Source: Polyangiaceae bacterium
GTDB lineage: Bacteria; Myxococcota_A; Polyangia; Polyangiales; Polyangiaceae
Length of the DNA: 48,711 nucleotides
NCBI GenBank assembly: GCA_025936045.1
Contig: JAICUB010000046.1
Coordinates: forward strand, 1 to 48,711
Direction: 5' to 3'
In this document: one piece after another, positions 33,361-41,452 of the stretch
Layout of the letters: each line of letters begins with the position of its first letter
Position numbering within the stretch: the first letter of the stretch is position 1
The notes under the pieces: generated by a model
Seen by the model: only the letters and a program-made list of their open reading frames with translations
Database searches by the model: none
Told to the model about the DNA's origin: nothing
Made by a program: the position numbers and the translations under genes

Positions 33361-33461
33361 AAGCGCCGCCGGGACAGACCACGCCAAAAAACTAGTGAAT
33401 TTGCGGACCTCACCCCAGCTGGCCCCAAAATTCAAGATCGATGCGAATGCTCCCCGCTGTA
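33361..33461 (+). repeat. Dispersed ~100-nt hairpin element, copy B
   Basis: The second copy of the element at 3592-3693. GTGAATTT (33395-33402) pairs with AAATTCA (33428-33434); the loop carries CCAGCTGG. Conserved blocks shared with copy A include GGGACAG, ACGCCAA, CCTCACCCCAG, GATCGATGCG and CCCCGCTGTA. The ATG at 33441 inside the element is in frame with the gene that follows, as in copy A. Confidence 0.75.
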
Positions 33462-33476
33462 AATTCGCGACGTAGC

Positions 33477-34088
33477 ATGACGACCGCGAGCGTGGGCGTC
33501 GCCGAAAACGGGAACTCCGCGGTGCTCGTTACCCTCGCGCCGGGGGGCAAGCTGCTCGATCGACGTGACGTCGAGCTCACGCACGGCTTGCCGACGCACC
33601 CGCATCACCACGAAGGCTCGTGGGCCGTCGGCCGCTATCCGAACACGCCGAAGGCGCGAGTGCCGTCGCTCGCCGAAGCGGTCGCGCTGGTCGAGCGCGT
33701 GCGCGACGCGGCGGTGCACGGAGCGCGGCAGAACCTTGCAGCGCTCGCCGCGGCGGTGCCGGTGCCCATCGCCACCATCGCACTCCGGGTGTGCCCCGCG
33801 CTGCCGCCGACCATCGAAGAGCGGATCCTCGACAATCGCGCGCAAACCATGGCGGACTCCGTGATGTATCGAGCCGCGCTCGCCGCCGCCGCAGAAGAGC
33901 GCGGCTGGTCGGTGCACTGGTACGACAAGGAGCGCGTGTTTCACGACGCGGCTGCCGCGCTCGGACGCGAGTCGATTGATGAGCTCTTGAGAGAGATGGG
34001 CCGCTCGCTCGGCCCGCCCTGGCAGGCGAAACACAAGCTGGCGGCTGCCGCGGCGCTCGTGAGTGCGGCACGCAGGAGCGCCGAGTGA
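33477..34088 (+). CDS. Conserved unknown, possibly RNase-H-like
   Basis: From ATG 33477 the protein has 203 residues; an in-frame ATG at 33441, inside the hairpin element, would add 12. I recall similar proteins in actinobacteria and proteobacteria annotated only as hypothetical. Conserved-looking blocks are HHHEGSWAVGRY, RVCPALPPTIEERI, DNRAQTMADSVMYR, WSVHWYDKERVF and GPPWQAKHKLAAAAAL. The order of beta strands with an early acidic turn, and a final Ala-rich helix after a basic stretch, hints at an RNase-H/RuvC-like fold, but that is a guess. No signal or membrane segment is seen. Neither start has a good Shine-Dalgarno sequence. Confidence 0.75.
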   Translation: MTTASVGVAENGNSAVLVTLAPGGKLLDRRDVELTHGLPTHPHHHEGSWAVGRYPNTPKARVPSLAEAVALVERVRDAAVHGARQNLAALAAAVPVPIATIALRVCPALPPTIEERILDNRAQTMADSVMYRAALAAAAEERGWSVHWYDKERVFHDAAAALGRESIDELLREMGRSLGPPWQAKHKLAAAAALVSAARRSAE

Positions 34089-34165
34089 TGCGCCGAACGA
34101 GCGCCCGCCGGACGGGGGCGCACCGGGATTCGAGTCACGAGCTCGACGGCGCGTCGCGCGAGCGC

Positions 34166-34954
34166 TCAGTTCTGAGGCGCGGAAGCGGGAATTAGAATCA
34201 GCTCGATACGGCGGTTCTTTGCGCGATCGTCCGCCGTCGCGTTGCCGGCGACCGGGCGGAACTCGGCGAAGCCCGCGGCCTCGAGCCGGCTACCGGGGAC
34301 CTTGCCGCGCTCTTCGAGGAAGCGGACGACGTTGGTCGCGCGAGCGGTCGAGAGCTCCCAGTTCGTGGGGAAGCGCTCGCGCGTCTCGGGGTTCACGACG
34401 CGCGCGCGGTCGGTGTGACCGGCGACTTCAATCGTGTAGCCCTTGAGTCCGAGCAGGCTCGGCGCGACTTGCGCCAGGACTTTTTGGCCCGGCTCGCTCA
34501 CTTCCGCTTGGCCGGAATCGAAGAGCACCTGATCCGAGACGTCGACGACGAGCTCGCGGCCGACGCGCTTGATGCGCACGTTGCCGGCGTGGATCTGCGG
34601 CTCCAAAATCGCCGAAAGCTCGTCCTGCACGCGCTTGAGCTCACCCTCGAGCTTCTCGCGTTCGGCCTGCGTCTCGGCGAGCTTGCCCGAGAGCTCACCC
34701 TGCTTCGCTTCGACGTCCGCCGCGTGCGCCTGTGCGTCGGCGAGGTCCTTCTTCAGTTTCTTCTCGCGCTCGCCGGCGTCGCGGAGTTGCCCTTCGAGCG
34801 CCGCCTTCTCGGCACGCAGCGGCAAGTGCACGTACTTCACGAGCGCGGCAATCGCTCCGAGCACGAGCAGCAGCAACACCCATCCCAAACAACCCGCGCG
34901 CGACCGCCGCCGCCGGGCAGGAACGAGCTCGATGGTCTCCTCCTCGCGGGACAT
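34166..34954 (-). CDS. OmpA/MotB-domain protein with coiled coil
   Basis: A 262-residue inner-membrane-anchored peptidoglycan-binding protein. A basic cytoplasmic N-terminus (PARRRRSRAG) precedes one membrane helix (about 22-42), a long coiled coil (about 47-115, KLKKDLADAQ, EREKLEGELKRVQDEL) and an OmpA-like domain (about 130-258) with LFDSGQAEV, VAGHTDRARV, NWELSTARA and AKNRRIEL. These are the residues that contact diaminopimelate in OmpA/Pal/MotB. Such proteins tether the envelope or serve as stators; no MotA partner is adjacent. ATG 34954 has GAGG four nt upstream and is preferred over the in-frame start at 35005. Confidence 0.92.
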   Translation of the reverse strand: MSREEETIELVPARRRRSRAGCLGWVLLLLVLGAIAALVKYVHLPLRAEKAALEGQLRDAGEREKKLKKDLADAQAHAADVEAKQGELSGKLAETQAEREKLEGELKRVQDELSAILEPQIHAGNVRIKRVGRELVVDVSDQVLFDSGQAEVSEPGQKVLAQVAPSLLGLKGYTIEVAGHTDRARVVNPETRERFPTNWELSTARATNVVRFLEERGKVPGSRLEAAGFAEFRPVAGNATADDRAKNRRIELILIPASAPQN

Positions 34955-35136
34955 GTTGCCTCGAGCGTAGCAAACGACGTGATTTCGCAGCAAGCGCGCG
35001 TTCATACGCAGGATGTGGGTGTTCCCGCCCGCTGGTCGGACGCTCGTGGTCCGAGCCGCCGTTCCGGCACCGCCCCGGCCCTTGCGGCCGCGCGCGAGCT
35101 GTCTCAGAGAAGAGACCCCGAACGAAGGAGGAACTC

Positions 35137-35502
35137 ATGTCGACCCTGGATGTTGCCAAGCGGTACGTCGAGCTCGTCAAGGAGCACAAGAACGCGGAGT
35201 GTCTGAACGAGCTCTTCGCGTCCGACGCGGTGAGCGTCGAAGCGGGCGCTCCTCCCGGTCAGGAGCGCACGACGCGCGGCGTCGACGCCATCCGCGGCAA
35301 GAGCAAGTGGTGGAACGAGACGCACATCGTGCACGGCGGCTCGGTGGACGGGCCGTTTCCGCATGACGATCGCTTTGCCGTGAAGTTCAGCTTCGACGTC
35401 ACGTTCAAGCCCGAAAACCGCCGCTTCACGATGAACGAAGTCGGCCTTTTTACCGTCAAAGACGACAAAATCGTCAAAGAAGAGTTCTTCTACACGCAGT
35501 GA
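35137..35502 (+). CDS. SnoaL-like (NTF2 superfamily) protein
   Basis: ATG 35137 has a near-perfect AAGGAGG upstream. The 121-residue product is a complete small alpha+beta barrel: N-terminal helices (LDVAKRYVELVKEHKNAECL), then strands with a central RGVDAIRGKSKWWNET and a final FTVKDDKIVKEEFFYTQ. SnoaL-like proteins include isomerases, hydrolases and ligand-binding proteins; no catalytic pair can be named here. A longer in-frame extension to 34732 runs antisense to the OmpA-like gene and was rejected. It stands alone and converges on the DUF1552 gene. Confidence 0.9.
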   Translation: MSTLDVAKRYVELVKEHKNAECLNELFASDAVSVEAGAPPGQERTTRGVDAIRGKSKWWNETHIVHGGSVDGPFPHDDRFAVKFSFDVTFKPENRRFTMNEVGLFTVKDDKIVKEEFFYTQ

Positions 35503-35582
35503 GTCGGTCGCACCCCGACGGCGGGTATCTGCGTGCGGCGCTGCGGCACGGCTGCGGTCTCGCTCCCGAATCGGGGCGACTT

Positions 35583-35598
35583 CCGCGGCCTGCCGCGG
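35583..35598. terminator. Possible hairpin between convergent genes
   Basis: CCGCGG-CCTG-CCGCGG forms a 6-bp stem with a 4-nt loop in the 124-bp gap between the SnoaL-like stop (35502) and the DUF1552 stop (35627). It could serve both strands. No T-run is present, so support is weak. Confidence 0.25.
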
Positions 35599-35626
35599 TC
35601 CGACGCCGTGGGCTCGGACGGTCGGT

Positions 35627-36955
35627 TCAGCCGTTCGCGATGCCGGGCAGCGGGCTCTTCGCCGGCAAGTCGGGGTCGCCGAACCCTTTGTAGCTCGTGA
35701 TGCCCATCGATTCGCAGAGGTTCAAGAGAACGCGCTCGTGGCGCTCGCCGGACTTGACGTAGCGGCCGCCCGCCGCCGTCTTCAAATAGCCGCCGCTCCC
35801 GCTCGCGAGGACGAAGCGCATCGACTTTTGGTCGTGATTGACGGCGTCGCCCATGTCGCGGCACCACGCGACGAGCGTGGTGTCGAAGAGCGTCTTCGAA
35901 GAGTCCTCCGGATCGGAGAAGCCTTTGAGCTGATTGACGAGCGCGACGAATTGGCCGGCGAGGTACGCCTCGAACGCGACGAGGTTCTTGAAATTGGTCG
36001 AGGCGCCGCTGTGGATGAAGCCGCCGTGCTGGTCGTCGTAGGGTAGGCCGGGCGCGTTGACCTTGAGGTACTGATCGTTGCCGTACTCGAGCGCGGCGAC
36101 GCGCGTGATGTCGCAGGCGAACGCGTTCGCGATGATGCTCTGGTGCACGACGTTCATCGCGAGCGCGTCGGCGTCACCCGCGTGCGTGTAGCTGCTGTCG
36201 GCGCCGGGCTGTGTGGGCTTCATGCACGCGGTGCCGCTCGACACGCTCGCCGCGAGCTTGTTTTCGAGCTGGCGAATCGAATCGAGGTGCGCGTCGAGCT
36301 TTTTGCCCTCCGTCGCGCCGAGCTGCCCCTTGAGGCTCGTGGCTTCGGCGCTCACGAGGTCGAGGATGCTCTTGCGCCGCGCGAGCAAGCCGTCGGCCGA
36401 CGTGCCCGTCGGGAGCGCGCCGCCGAAGACGGTGGTGTACGCGGAGAGCGGCGAGCCGATGGTCGGCAGCATGTTGCCGCCGTTGGCCGAGCCGCCGTAA
36501 AAGAGCGTGGAGCCGCCGTTCGCGTTGGTGGCGCCGCCGAGGAGGAGCGAGGCGATGGGACGGTTGACGCCGGACGCGACCAGCTGATTCGCGACGAATT
36601 GCTCGACCGAGATTTTGAGCTGGCCGTTGTAGTAGCCGTAGCCCATGCCCGTGAGGCCGTCGGGCGCGCCGTGACCGTCGTTCGGATTGCCGCTCGGCAG
36701 GCCTTCGACGAGCACGACGTTGCCTTTGATGGCGTCGAGCGGCTGCGTCATCGCGCTCCAAGCGCTGATGTTTTCGCCCGACACGGTCGGCGTCCACATG
36801 GACGGGTTCGTGCCCATCGTGCAAAAGAGGAGCAGGCGCTTCACGGGCGGGGCCGCGGCCTCTGCTTCACGGCGCTCGACCAGGTCGAAGAACGGCGCGA
36901 GCAGGAGCCCGGCGCCGGCGCTGGCGAGGATTTTTCTGCGGCTGACGTTGCGCAT
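35627..36955 (-). CDS. DUF1552 family secreted protein with Tat-like signal
   Basis: A 442-residue protein starting at ATG 36955. The N-terminus MRNVSRRKILASAGAGLLLA resembles a Tat signal, suggesting folded export, possibly with a cofactor. The remainder has the DUF1552 look: LLLFCTMGTNPSMWTP, a Gly-rich FYGGSANGGN, a helical SILDLVSAEATSLKGQLG region, DITRVAALEYGNDQ, GGFIHSG, and a C-terminal WCRDMGDAVNHDQKSMRFVL. DUF1552 is distantly related to the alkaline-phosphatase-like/DUF1501 group, but function is unknown. It follows the DUF1592-type gene by 17 bp. This pair is common in planctomycetes and in Polyangiaceae. The frame upstream to 38515 is antisense-type low-complexity sequence overlapping the partner gene. 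Confidence 0.92.
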   Translation of the reverse strand: MRNVSRRKILASAGAGLLLAPFFDLVERREAEAAAPPVKRLLLFCTMGTNPSMWTPTVSGENISAWSAMTQPLDAIKGNVVLVEGLPSGNPNDGHGAPDGLTGMGYGYYNGQLKISVEQFVANQLVASGVNRPIASLLLGGATNANGGSTLFYGGSANGGNMLPTIGSPLSAYTTVFGGALPTGTSADGLLARRKSILDLVSAEATSLKGQLGATEGKKLDAHLDSIRQLENKLAASVSSGTACMKPTQPGADSSYTHAGDADALAMNVVHQSIIANAFACDITRVAALEYGNDQYLKVNAPGLPYDDQHGGFIHSGASTNFKNLVAFEAYLAGQFVALVNQLKGFSDPEDSSKTLFDTTLVAWCRDMGDAVNHDQKSMRFVLASGSGGYLKTAAGGRYVKSGERHERVLLNLCESMGITSYKGFGDPDLPAKSPLPGIANG

Positions 36956-36972
36956 CGTTCTCGTTCCTCGTC

Positions 36973-38925
36973 CTATTCGTCGTGCACGCGGCTCGTGAAG
37001 TTCTGCGCGTGGACGAGGGCTTTGAGCACGCTCTTCAAGGCGAAGTTGCCGTTCGCGGCTTCCTGGTAGACGGCGTCGTAGGTGCACCCGTCCTCGGCCC
37101 ACGAGCTCGAGCCGTACGCGTAGTAAGCCCAGTAGCGCTCCATGCAGCGCTGCACGTCGTCGCTCTGCGCGAGGTATTCCGAGAGGCTGCCCGGGCCGGT
37201 GAGCCCCTGGAGCGCGTCGTCCTTGCCTTCCGGATCGGCGTAGACGGTGACGCTCGTGTCGATGGGCAAGCCGTTGTCGGTCGTGCGGTAACGGCCGAAG
37301 CCGTCGTACTGCTCGAAGCCGAATCCAATCCAATCCATGTACACATGGCAGGACTTGCACGAGCTCACCGAGTGCTCGTTCTCGAAGTGCTGGCGCGTCG
37401 TCTCCGTCTGCGTCGAGGGTTTGAACTTGGTGTCGACGCCGGGGGGCGGGGGGTCGATGCCGCCGCACAGCATGCGCGTGCGCACGAGGTGCCCGCGCTG
37501 CGTGGGTGAGGAGATGTCCGGGCGCGCGTAGCCGTTCAGGATCGTGCCCGTGGCGAGCAAGCCGGGGTCGCGCCCGCTGCCGGGGCCGAGCGGGACGCTC
37601 TTGAAGTCCGTACCGAGGCCGCTCGCGCTCACGCCGTAGAAGGTCGCGAGCTCCGCGTTCAGAAACGTATGGTCCGTCGTGAGCAGGCTGGCGATGCCGC
37701 CGCCGCCGTTGAACGCCTCGGCGATGAGGTGCTGCGATTCGCTCGCCATGTCGTCGCGCAGCGCCTTCGTCAGCGCGAAGACGGTGTCGTCCTTGGCGGT
37801 CGTGTAGAGGCGATCGAGGCCGAGCCAGCCGTTCATGAAGCCCATGACGGCCGTGGCGTCGTTCGCGCCCGCCGCGAGCAGCCGATCGGACTCTTGGTCG
37901 ATCATGCTTTTCATGTCGAGCGAGCCGGCGGCGACGGAGTCGGCGGCGGTGAGCAGTGCGTCGTCCGGCGTGTTGCCCGTGAGCAGGTACGCGAGCTCGG
38001 TCGCGACCTCGTACGGCGTGAGCGTGTAGCTGCCGCTGCTCGCGGTGCCGAGCTCGCTCCGGTAGAGGAAGTACGGCGACTGGAGCATCGCGCTCACGAC
38101 GGCGCTCGCTGCGTCGTTGAACGTCTTCTCCGCGGTGAAGAGCGCGGAGTAGGTCGCGATGCGCGGGTCGTTCTTGGCGAGGGTCGTGCGGAACGCGCGG
38201 CGCCCGAAGCCTTGAATGAACTCTTGCGCGCAGTTTGCGTCGACGCTCGTGCAGCTCGCGAACTGCGAGAGCTTGTCGTTTTGCGTGGCCCAGGCGGCGA
38301 CGGCCTCGGCGCTGTCCATGAGCTGCGACGCGTTCAAGCCCTGGATGACCAGCGCGTTCGCGTCGACCGAGAAGCCGGAGATGATCGGATCGCTGAAAAT
38401 GGAGCCGACCGGCGCGCTCGCGCTCGTGTCTTTGAAGATGCTGCGGACGCTCGCGTCGAACTGCGACGCGCTCAGACGCCAGAGCTTGCGCGGGCCGGGC
38501 GCGTTGCTCGTGCACGCGTCGGGCGGCGAAAGCGCGAACGGTGGCGGTATTACGGCGGAGCCCGCGCTCCCCGCGCTCGAACCGCCGGAGCCCGCGCTCC
38601 CCGCGCTCGAACCGCCGGAGCCTGACCCACCCGCGCTCGAACCGCCTGCATCGGTGCCCGAAGTGCCGCCCGAAGCGGCAGAGCCGCTACCCCCAGCGTT
38701 CGAACCGCCCGTCGCCGTGCTCGAGCCCGAGCCGCCGGCGCTGCTGCCGCCGCTCCCGGGCGACGACGAGCCGCTGCCCCCCGACGCGGTGGCGCTGCCG
38801 CTCCCGCCGACTTCGTCTCCCGTGAGACCGGGCGCCTTGCCCGCCGAGCAACCGGCGAGGAGCGAGAGCGACCCGAGGACGGACGCGGCGAGGGTGAGGC
38901 GCGACACGGCCCACGAGCATAGCAC
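36973..38925 (-). CDS. DUF1592/DUF1588-type lipoprotein with CxxCH motif
   Basis: GTG 38925 is preceded by AAGGAG with a 6-nt spacer and begins a lipoprotein signal ending LLAGC (Cys26). A Gly/Ser linker (about 35-135) carries tandem GGSSAGSAGSG repeats. Residues 145-650 match the DUF1587/1592/1588/1585 string: RKLWRLSASQFDASVRSIF, FGRRAFRTTL, AMLQSPYFLYRSELG, ELAYLLTGNTPDDAL, RGHLVRTRMLC and NEHSVSSCKSCHVYMDWIG. The CKSCH is a possible c-type heme-binding site. The protein is predicted to be surface-attached. These proteins are paired with DUF1552 partners and their role is unknown. The gene precedes DUF1552 by 17 bp and is probably co-transcribed. Confidence 0.92.
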   Translation of the reverse strand: MLCSWAVSRLTLAASVLGSLSLLAGCSAGKAPGLTGDEVGGSGSATASGGSGSSSPGSGGSSAGGSGSSTATGGSNAGGSGSAASGGTSGTDAGGSSAGGSGSGGSSAGSAGSGGSSAGSAGSAVIPPPFALSPPDACTSNAPGPRKLWRLSASQFDASVRSIFKDTSASAPVGSIFSDPIISGFSVDANALVIQGLNASQLMDSAEAVAAWATQNDKLSQFASCTSVDANCAQEFIQGFGRRAFRTTLAKNDPRIATYSALFTAEKTFNDAASAVVSAMLQSPYFLYRSELGTASSGSYTLTPYEVATELAYLLTGNTPDDALLTAADSVAAGSLDMKSMIDQESDRLLAAGANDATAVMGFMNGWLGLDRLYTTAKDDTVFALTKALRDDMASESQHLIAEAFNGGGGIASLLTTDHTFLNAELATFYGVSASGLGTDFKSVPLGPGSGRDPGLLATGTILNGYARPDISSPTQRGHLVRTRMLCGGIDPPPPGVDTKFKPSTQTETTRQHFENEHSVSSCKSCHVYMDWIGFGFEQYDGFGRYRTTDNGLPIDTSVTVYADPEGKDDALQGLTGPGSLSEYLAQSDDVQRCMERYWAYYAYGSSSWAEDGCTYDAVYQEAANGNFALKSVLKALVHAQNFTSRVHDE

Positions 38926-38931
38926 CGAGCG

Positions 38932-38937
38932 CTCCTT
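38932..38937 (-). promoter_or_regulatory. Ribosome-binding site selecting the GTG 38925 start
   Basis: AAGGAG on the minus strand, 6 nt before GTG 38925. The alternative GTG at 38907 has no comparable site, so the longer N-terminus is preferred. Confidence 0.75.
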
Positions 38938-39135
38938 ATCAATCCCCAGGGTGACGAAATCTCGCACGTGAGCGCGTGTGCGACATGCGGCTACCGCGAG
39001 CCGATTTTCCAGCGTGCGGACGCAATCTTCCAGCGTTGGCGCGCGCGATGTGTGGCCGCGTCCGAGCGACACCTACAAGCACCGACGACGAAGCGCGTCG
39101 TCAACGGCAGAGTGCGCGCCGCACTCCGAGCGACC

Positions 39136-40563
39136 TCATTTTGCGCGCATCGAAGCGAGTGCGAGCACGGCGTGCGCGGTCACGTCGCTCCGCAAGTAGG
39201 CGTGCACGGGCGTGAGCGGGAATGCGCCGAACGCGCTTTCGGGCTCGCGGACGTCGGGCGGGACGTGCGCGAGGTGCTGCTGGCGCAGCACGAAGGCGAA
39301 CGCTCGTGCTCGCGCCGTTCGCGCGCTCCGCTCGGTCGCACCCGCGAGCGCCTCCACGACGAGCGCCGTCAACGCGACTTCCGGCAAGGTCCCGGCGCCC
39401 ACGCCGCCCGCGGGCGGAACCAACGCGGCGAGTGTCCGCGCCACGCGTGCGTGCGTCGCGTGATCGCCGAGCACCCGTGCGGCGAGTGCCGTCCAGGGCG
39501 CGCGCGGCTCGCTATCGAGCGCGCTCACGCACGCTCGATAGAGCGCGGGCGGAGCGGCCGCGCCCAGCGCGCAGACGACTTGCGCGGCGTGCCACGGTTC
39601 GGCTCCGAGCACGGGGTTCGCCGCAAGCTCGCGGAGCGGCGCGTCGCAGTCGATGCCGGCGAGCTTCGCGAGCGCGAGCGTCCCGGCCACGAGCGGGAGC
39701 TCGCGCGGAAATGCGGGCACGCGGCCGGCGAGGCCGCGCGCGAGTTCTCGCTCGAGCCACGCGCGGGCGCGTTTCGCGGCGGGTCGACCACGGGGGTGGA
39801 GAGCGAGCGCCTGCACGACGGCGGCCGCGCGTCCGTGACTCATCACCCCGTCGAGGTGGCGTTCGGCGCTGCGCGGTTCGACTCCGAACGTGACCGCGCC
39901 GTCGGACGCAACCTGTCGCGCGAGCCAGCGCACGGCGGCGTCCGCCGGATCGAGCGCGGAGTCCGCGGCGTGCGACGCGCGGGTCGCCGACGAGCCCGGC
40001 CGCGCGACCACGCTTTCCGTCTCGAACGTGAACAACCGGTGTGGTCCCCACGCCGCGCGCTCGAGGCCCGCCTTGTGCTCCAACGCGCGGAGGACACCCG
40101 CGGCGTCGAGCTCGTATTCGCGCGCGACGTCGGGCAAGAGCACGACGGGCGGCTCTCGGCGTCGCGAGAGGACGAGACCCTGCACGCCCGCTGCGACTCG
40201 CGTTTCCGCGTGCTCGAGCGCGAGCCGCGCTAGCTGGCTCGGATACGCCACCTGCGCGACCAGGCGCCGGCGATCGGCGGGCGCGACGCCCCCGAAACGC
40301 GGATCGCCGAGCGCGAGCAGAAAAGCGCGCGCGAGCCGTTCGCCCGGCGGGCCCTCGCTCATGCCGGTGCAGCCGCGGAGCGCGCCGTCGAGGTAGAGCG
40401 AGACGATGGGCGTTCCGCCCGGGGTTCGCCCGAGTCGCGGCCAGGCGCGCAGGCGGTGCTGAAAGCGAAGGAGGGCGCCGAGTGAGCGCGCGAGCTCGCC
40501 GCGCTCCGCTCGGGAGAGCGGGCGCGCGAGCGCGGGCAGGGGCACCGATGCGACGCGCGGCAC
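39136..40563 (-). CDS. AMMECR1-domain protein fused to an alpha/alpha-toroid-like domain
   Basis: A 475-residue protein from GTG 40563, six bases after the stop of the diiron gene. Residues 40-195 look like an AMMECR1 domain: TPIVSLYLDGALRGCTG (52-67) with the family's LRGC motif at Cys65, then a helical FLLALGDPRFGG. Residues 205-475 look like helical hairpins of a terpenoid-cyclase/prenyltransferase-type toroid: AVRWLARQVASDGAVTFG near the start and GAFPLTPVHAYLRSDVTAHA near the end. AMMECR1 proteins are linked to MEMO and radical-SAM proteins elsewhere, but neither is nearby. Function is unknown. No signal peptide is seen. Confidence 0.82.
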   Translation of the reverse strand: MPRVASVPLPALARPLSRAERGELARSLGALLRFQHRLRAWPRLGRTPGGTPIVSLYLDGALRGCTGMSEGPPGERLARAFLLALGDPRFGGVAPADRRRLVAQVAYPSQLARLALEHAETRVAAGVQGLVLSRRREPPVVLLPDVAREYELDAAGVLRALEHKAGLERAAWGPHRLFTFETESVVARPGSSATRASHAADSALDPADAAVRWLARQVASDGAVTFGVEPRSAERHLDGVMSHGRAAAVVQALALHPRGRPAAKRARAWLERELARGLAGRVPAFPRELPLVAGTLALAKLAGIDCDAPLRELAANPVLGAEPWHAAQVVCALGAAAPPALYRACVSALDSEPRAPWTALAARVLGDHATHARVARTLAALVPPAGGVGAGTLPEVALTALVVEALAGATERSARTARARAFAFVLRQQHLAHVPPDVREPESAFGAFPLTPVHAYLRSDVTAHAVLALASMRAK

Positions 40564-40569
40564 GCGGCC

Positions 40570-41442
40570 TCAGCGCCGGGCGCGCCGTTCGCCACGGCGC
40601 CGCAGCGGCCAGGCGCGCGAGGCGCCGAAGCCGAGCGCGTCGAGGCCCGGCACGATCTCGTTTTCCATCACGTCGCGGATCACGGTGCGCTGACTCTTCG
40701 AGTCGAGCACGCCGAGAGCACGCGCTCCGGCCGACGCGTTGCGTGGAGCGTCACGCCCCATCCAAAACTCCTCTTCCACGCGAACGACGACCTCGGCGGC
40801 AGCGTCGGCGAGGCGCTGCCGTTCGGCGGTCGTCCATTGGGACGCGCGGTGAGCGAGGTAATACCAGCCGAGGCGCGCGTGATGCACTTCGTCGCTGAGG
40901 ACGGCGGTGAGCAAGCTCCGGCTCAGCCGCTCGCTCGCGCGGCGCTGGCACGCCGTCAGCAGCGCCGTCGCGAGCGTTTCGGAAATGGCGACCGCGTTGA
41001 CCAACGTGAGGTCGAGCTCTTCGTCGCTCGCGATCGGCGCGAGATGCGTCTCGAAGGCGGCCGCATCGAGCGAGAGCGTCGCTTCTTTTCCGTGGCTGAG
41101 CGAGGCCATGCGCAAGGCGTATTCGGCGTGCCGCGTCTCGTCGGCGCTCGCGACGGTGGCTGCGTAGACCAGGTCGAACGGCGCACCCGCGGCGGTCATG
41201 GCCGTCGCGATTTTCGCGAAGAGTCCGACCGCGCCGTATTCGCCCTGCGCGAGTCCGAGCCAAAAATCCGTCGCCAGGGCGAGTGCCGCTCGCGGATGCT
41301 CGGCTGCGCGAAACGCCGACCACGGCAGCGCTTTCGGAATGCGGGCGAGTTTGCCGCCGAGCGTCTGCTCGTGACGGCGCGCGAGGGGCGTGCCGCTGAG
41401 CGCCGCGCGTACTTGGAGCCGCTCGGTCGAGGACGTGCTCAT
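40570..41442 (-). CDS. Ferritin-like diiron protein
   Basis: A 290-residue four-helix-bundle protein. The expected diiron ligands are all visible: Glu68, Glu102 and His105 in DETRH, Glu155, and Glu185 with His188 in DEVHH. The spacing matches ferritin-like oxygenases and oxidases rather than storage ferritins, which lack the second ExxH in this form. ATG 41442 has AAAGGA five nt upstream, and the frame upstream to 41577 is antisense-like. The gene lies 10 bp after the Gly-rich lipoprotein and 6 bp before the AMMECR1-toroid gene, a tight operon. Its substrate is unknown; the lipoprotein and the fusion partner are the natural candidates for interaction. Confidence 0.9.
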   Translation of the reverse strand: MSTSSTERLQVRAALSGTPLARRHEQTLGGKLARIPKALPWSAFRAAEHPRAALALATDFWLGLAQGEYGAVGLFAKIATAMTAAGAPFDLVYAATVASADETRHAEYALRMASLSHGKEATLSLDAAAFETHLAPIASDEELDLTLVNAVAISETLATALLTACQRRASERLSRSLLTAVLSDEVHHARLGWYYLAHRASQWTTAERQRLADAAAEVVVRVEEEFWMGRDAPRNASAGARALGVLDSKSQRTVIRDVMENEIVPGLDALGFGASRAWPLRRRGERRARR

Positions 41443-41452
41443 CGTGATCCTT

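Noticed and set aside
34732..35136. Upstream extension of the SnoaL-like protein
   Set aside because: It is antisense to the OmpA-like gene and a near-perfect Shine-Dalgarno precedes ATG 35137.
36956..38515. 520-residue N-terminal extension of the DUF1552 protein
   Set aside because: It overlaps the DUF1592-type gene in another frame and has a His/Arg-rich, structure-less composition; ATG 36955 begins a proper export signal.
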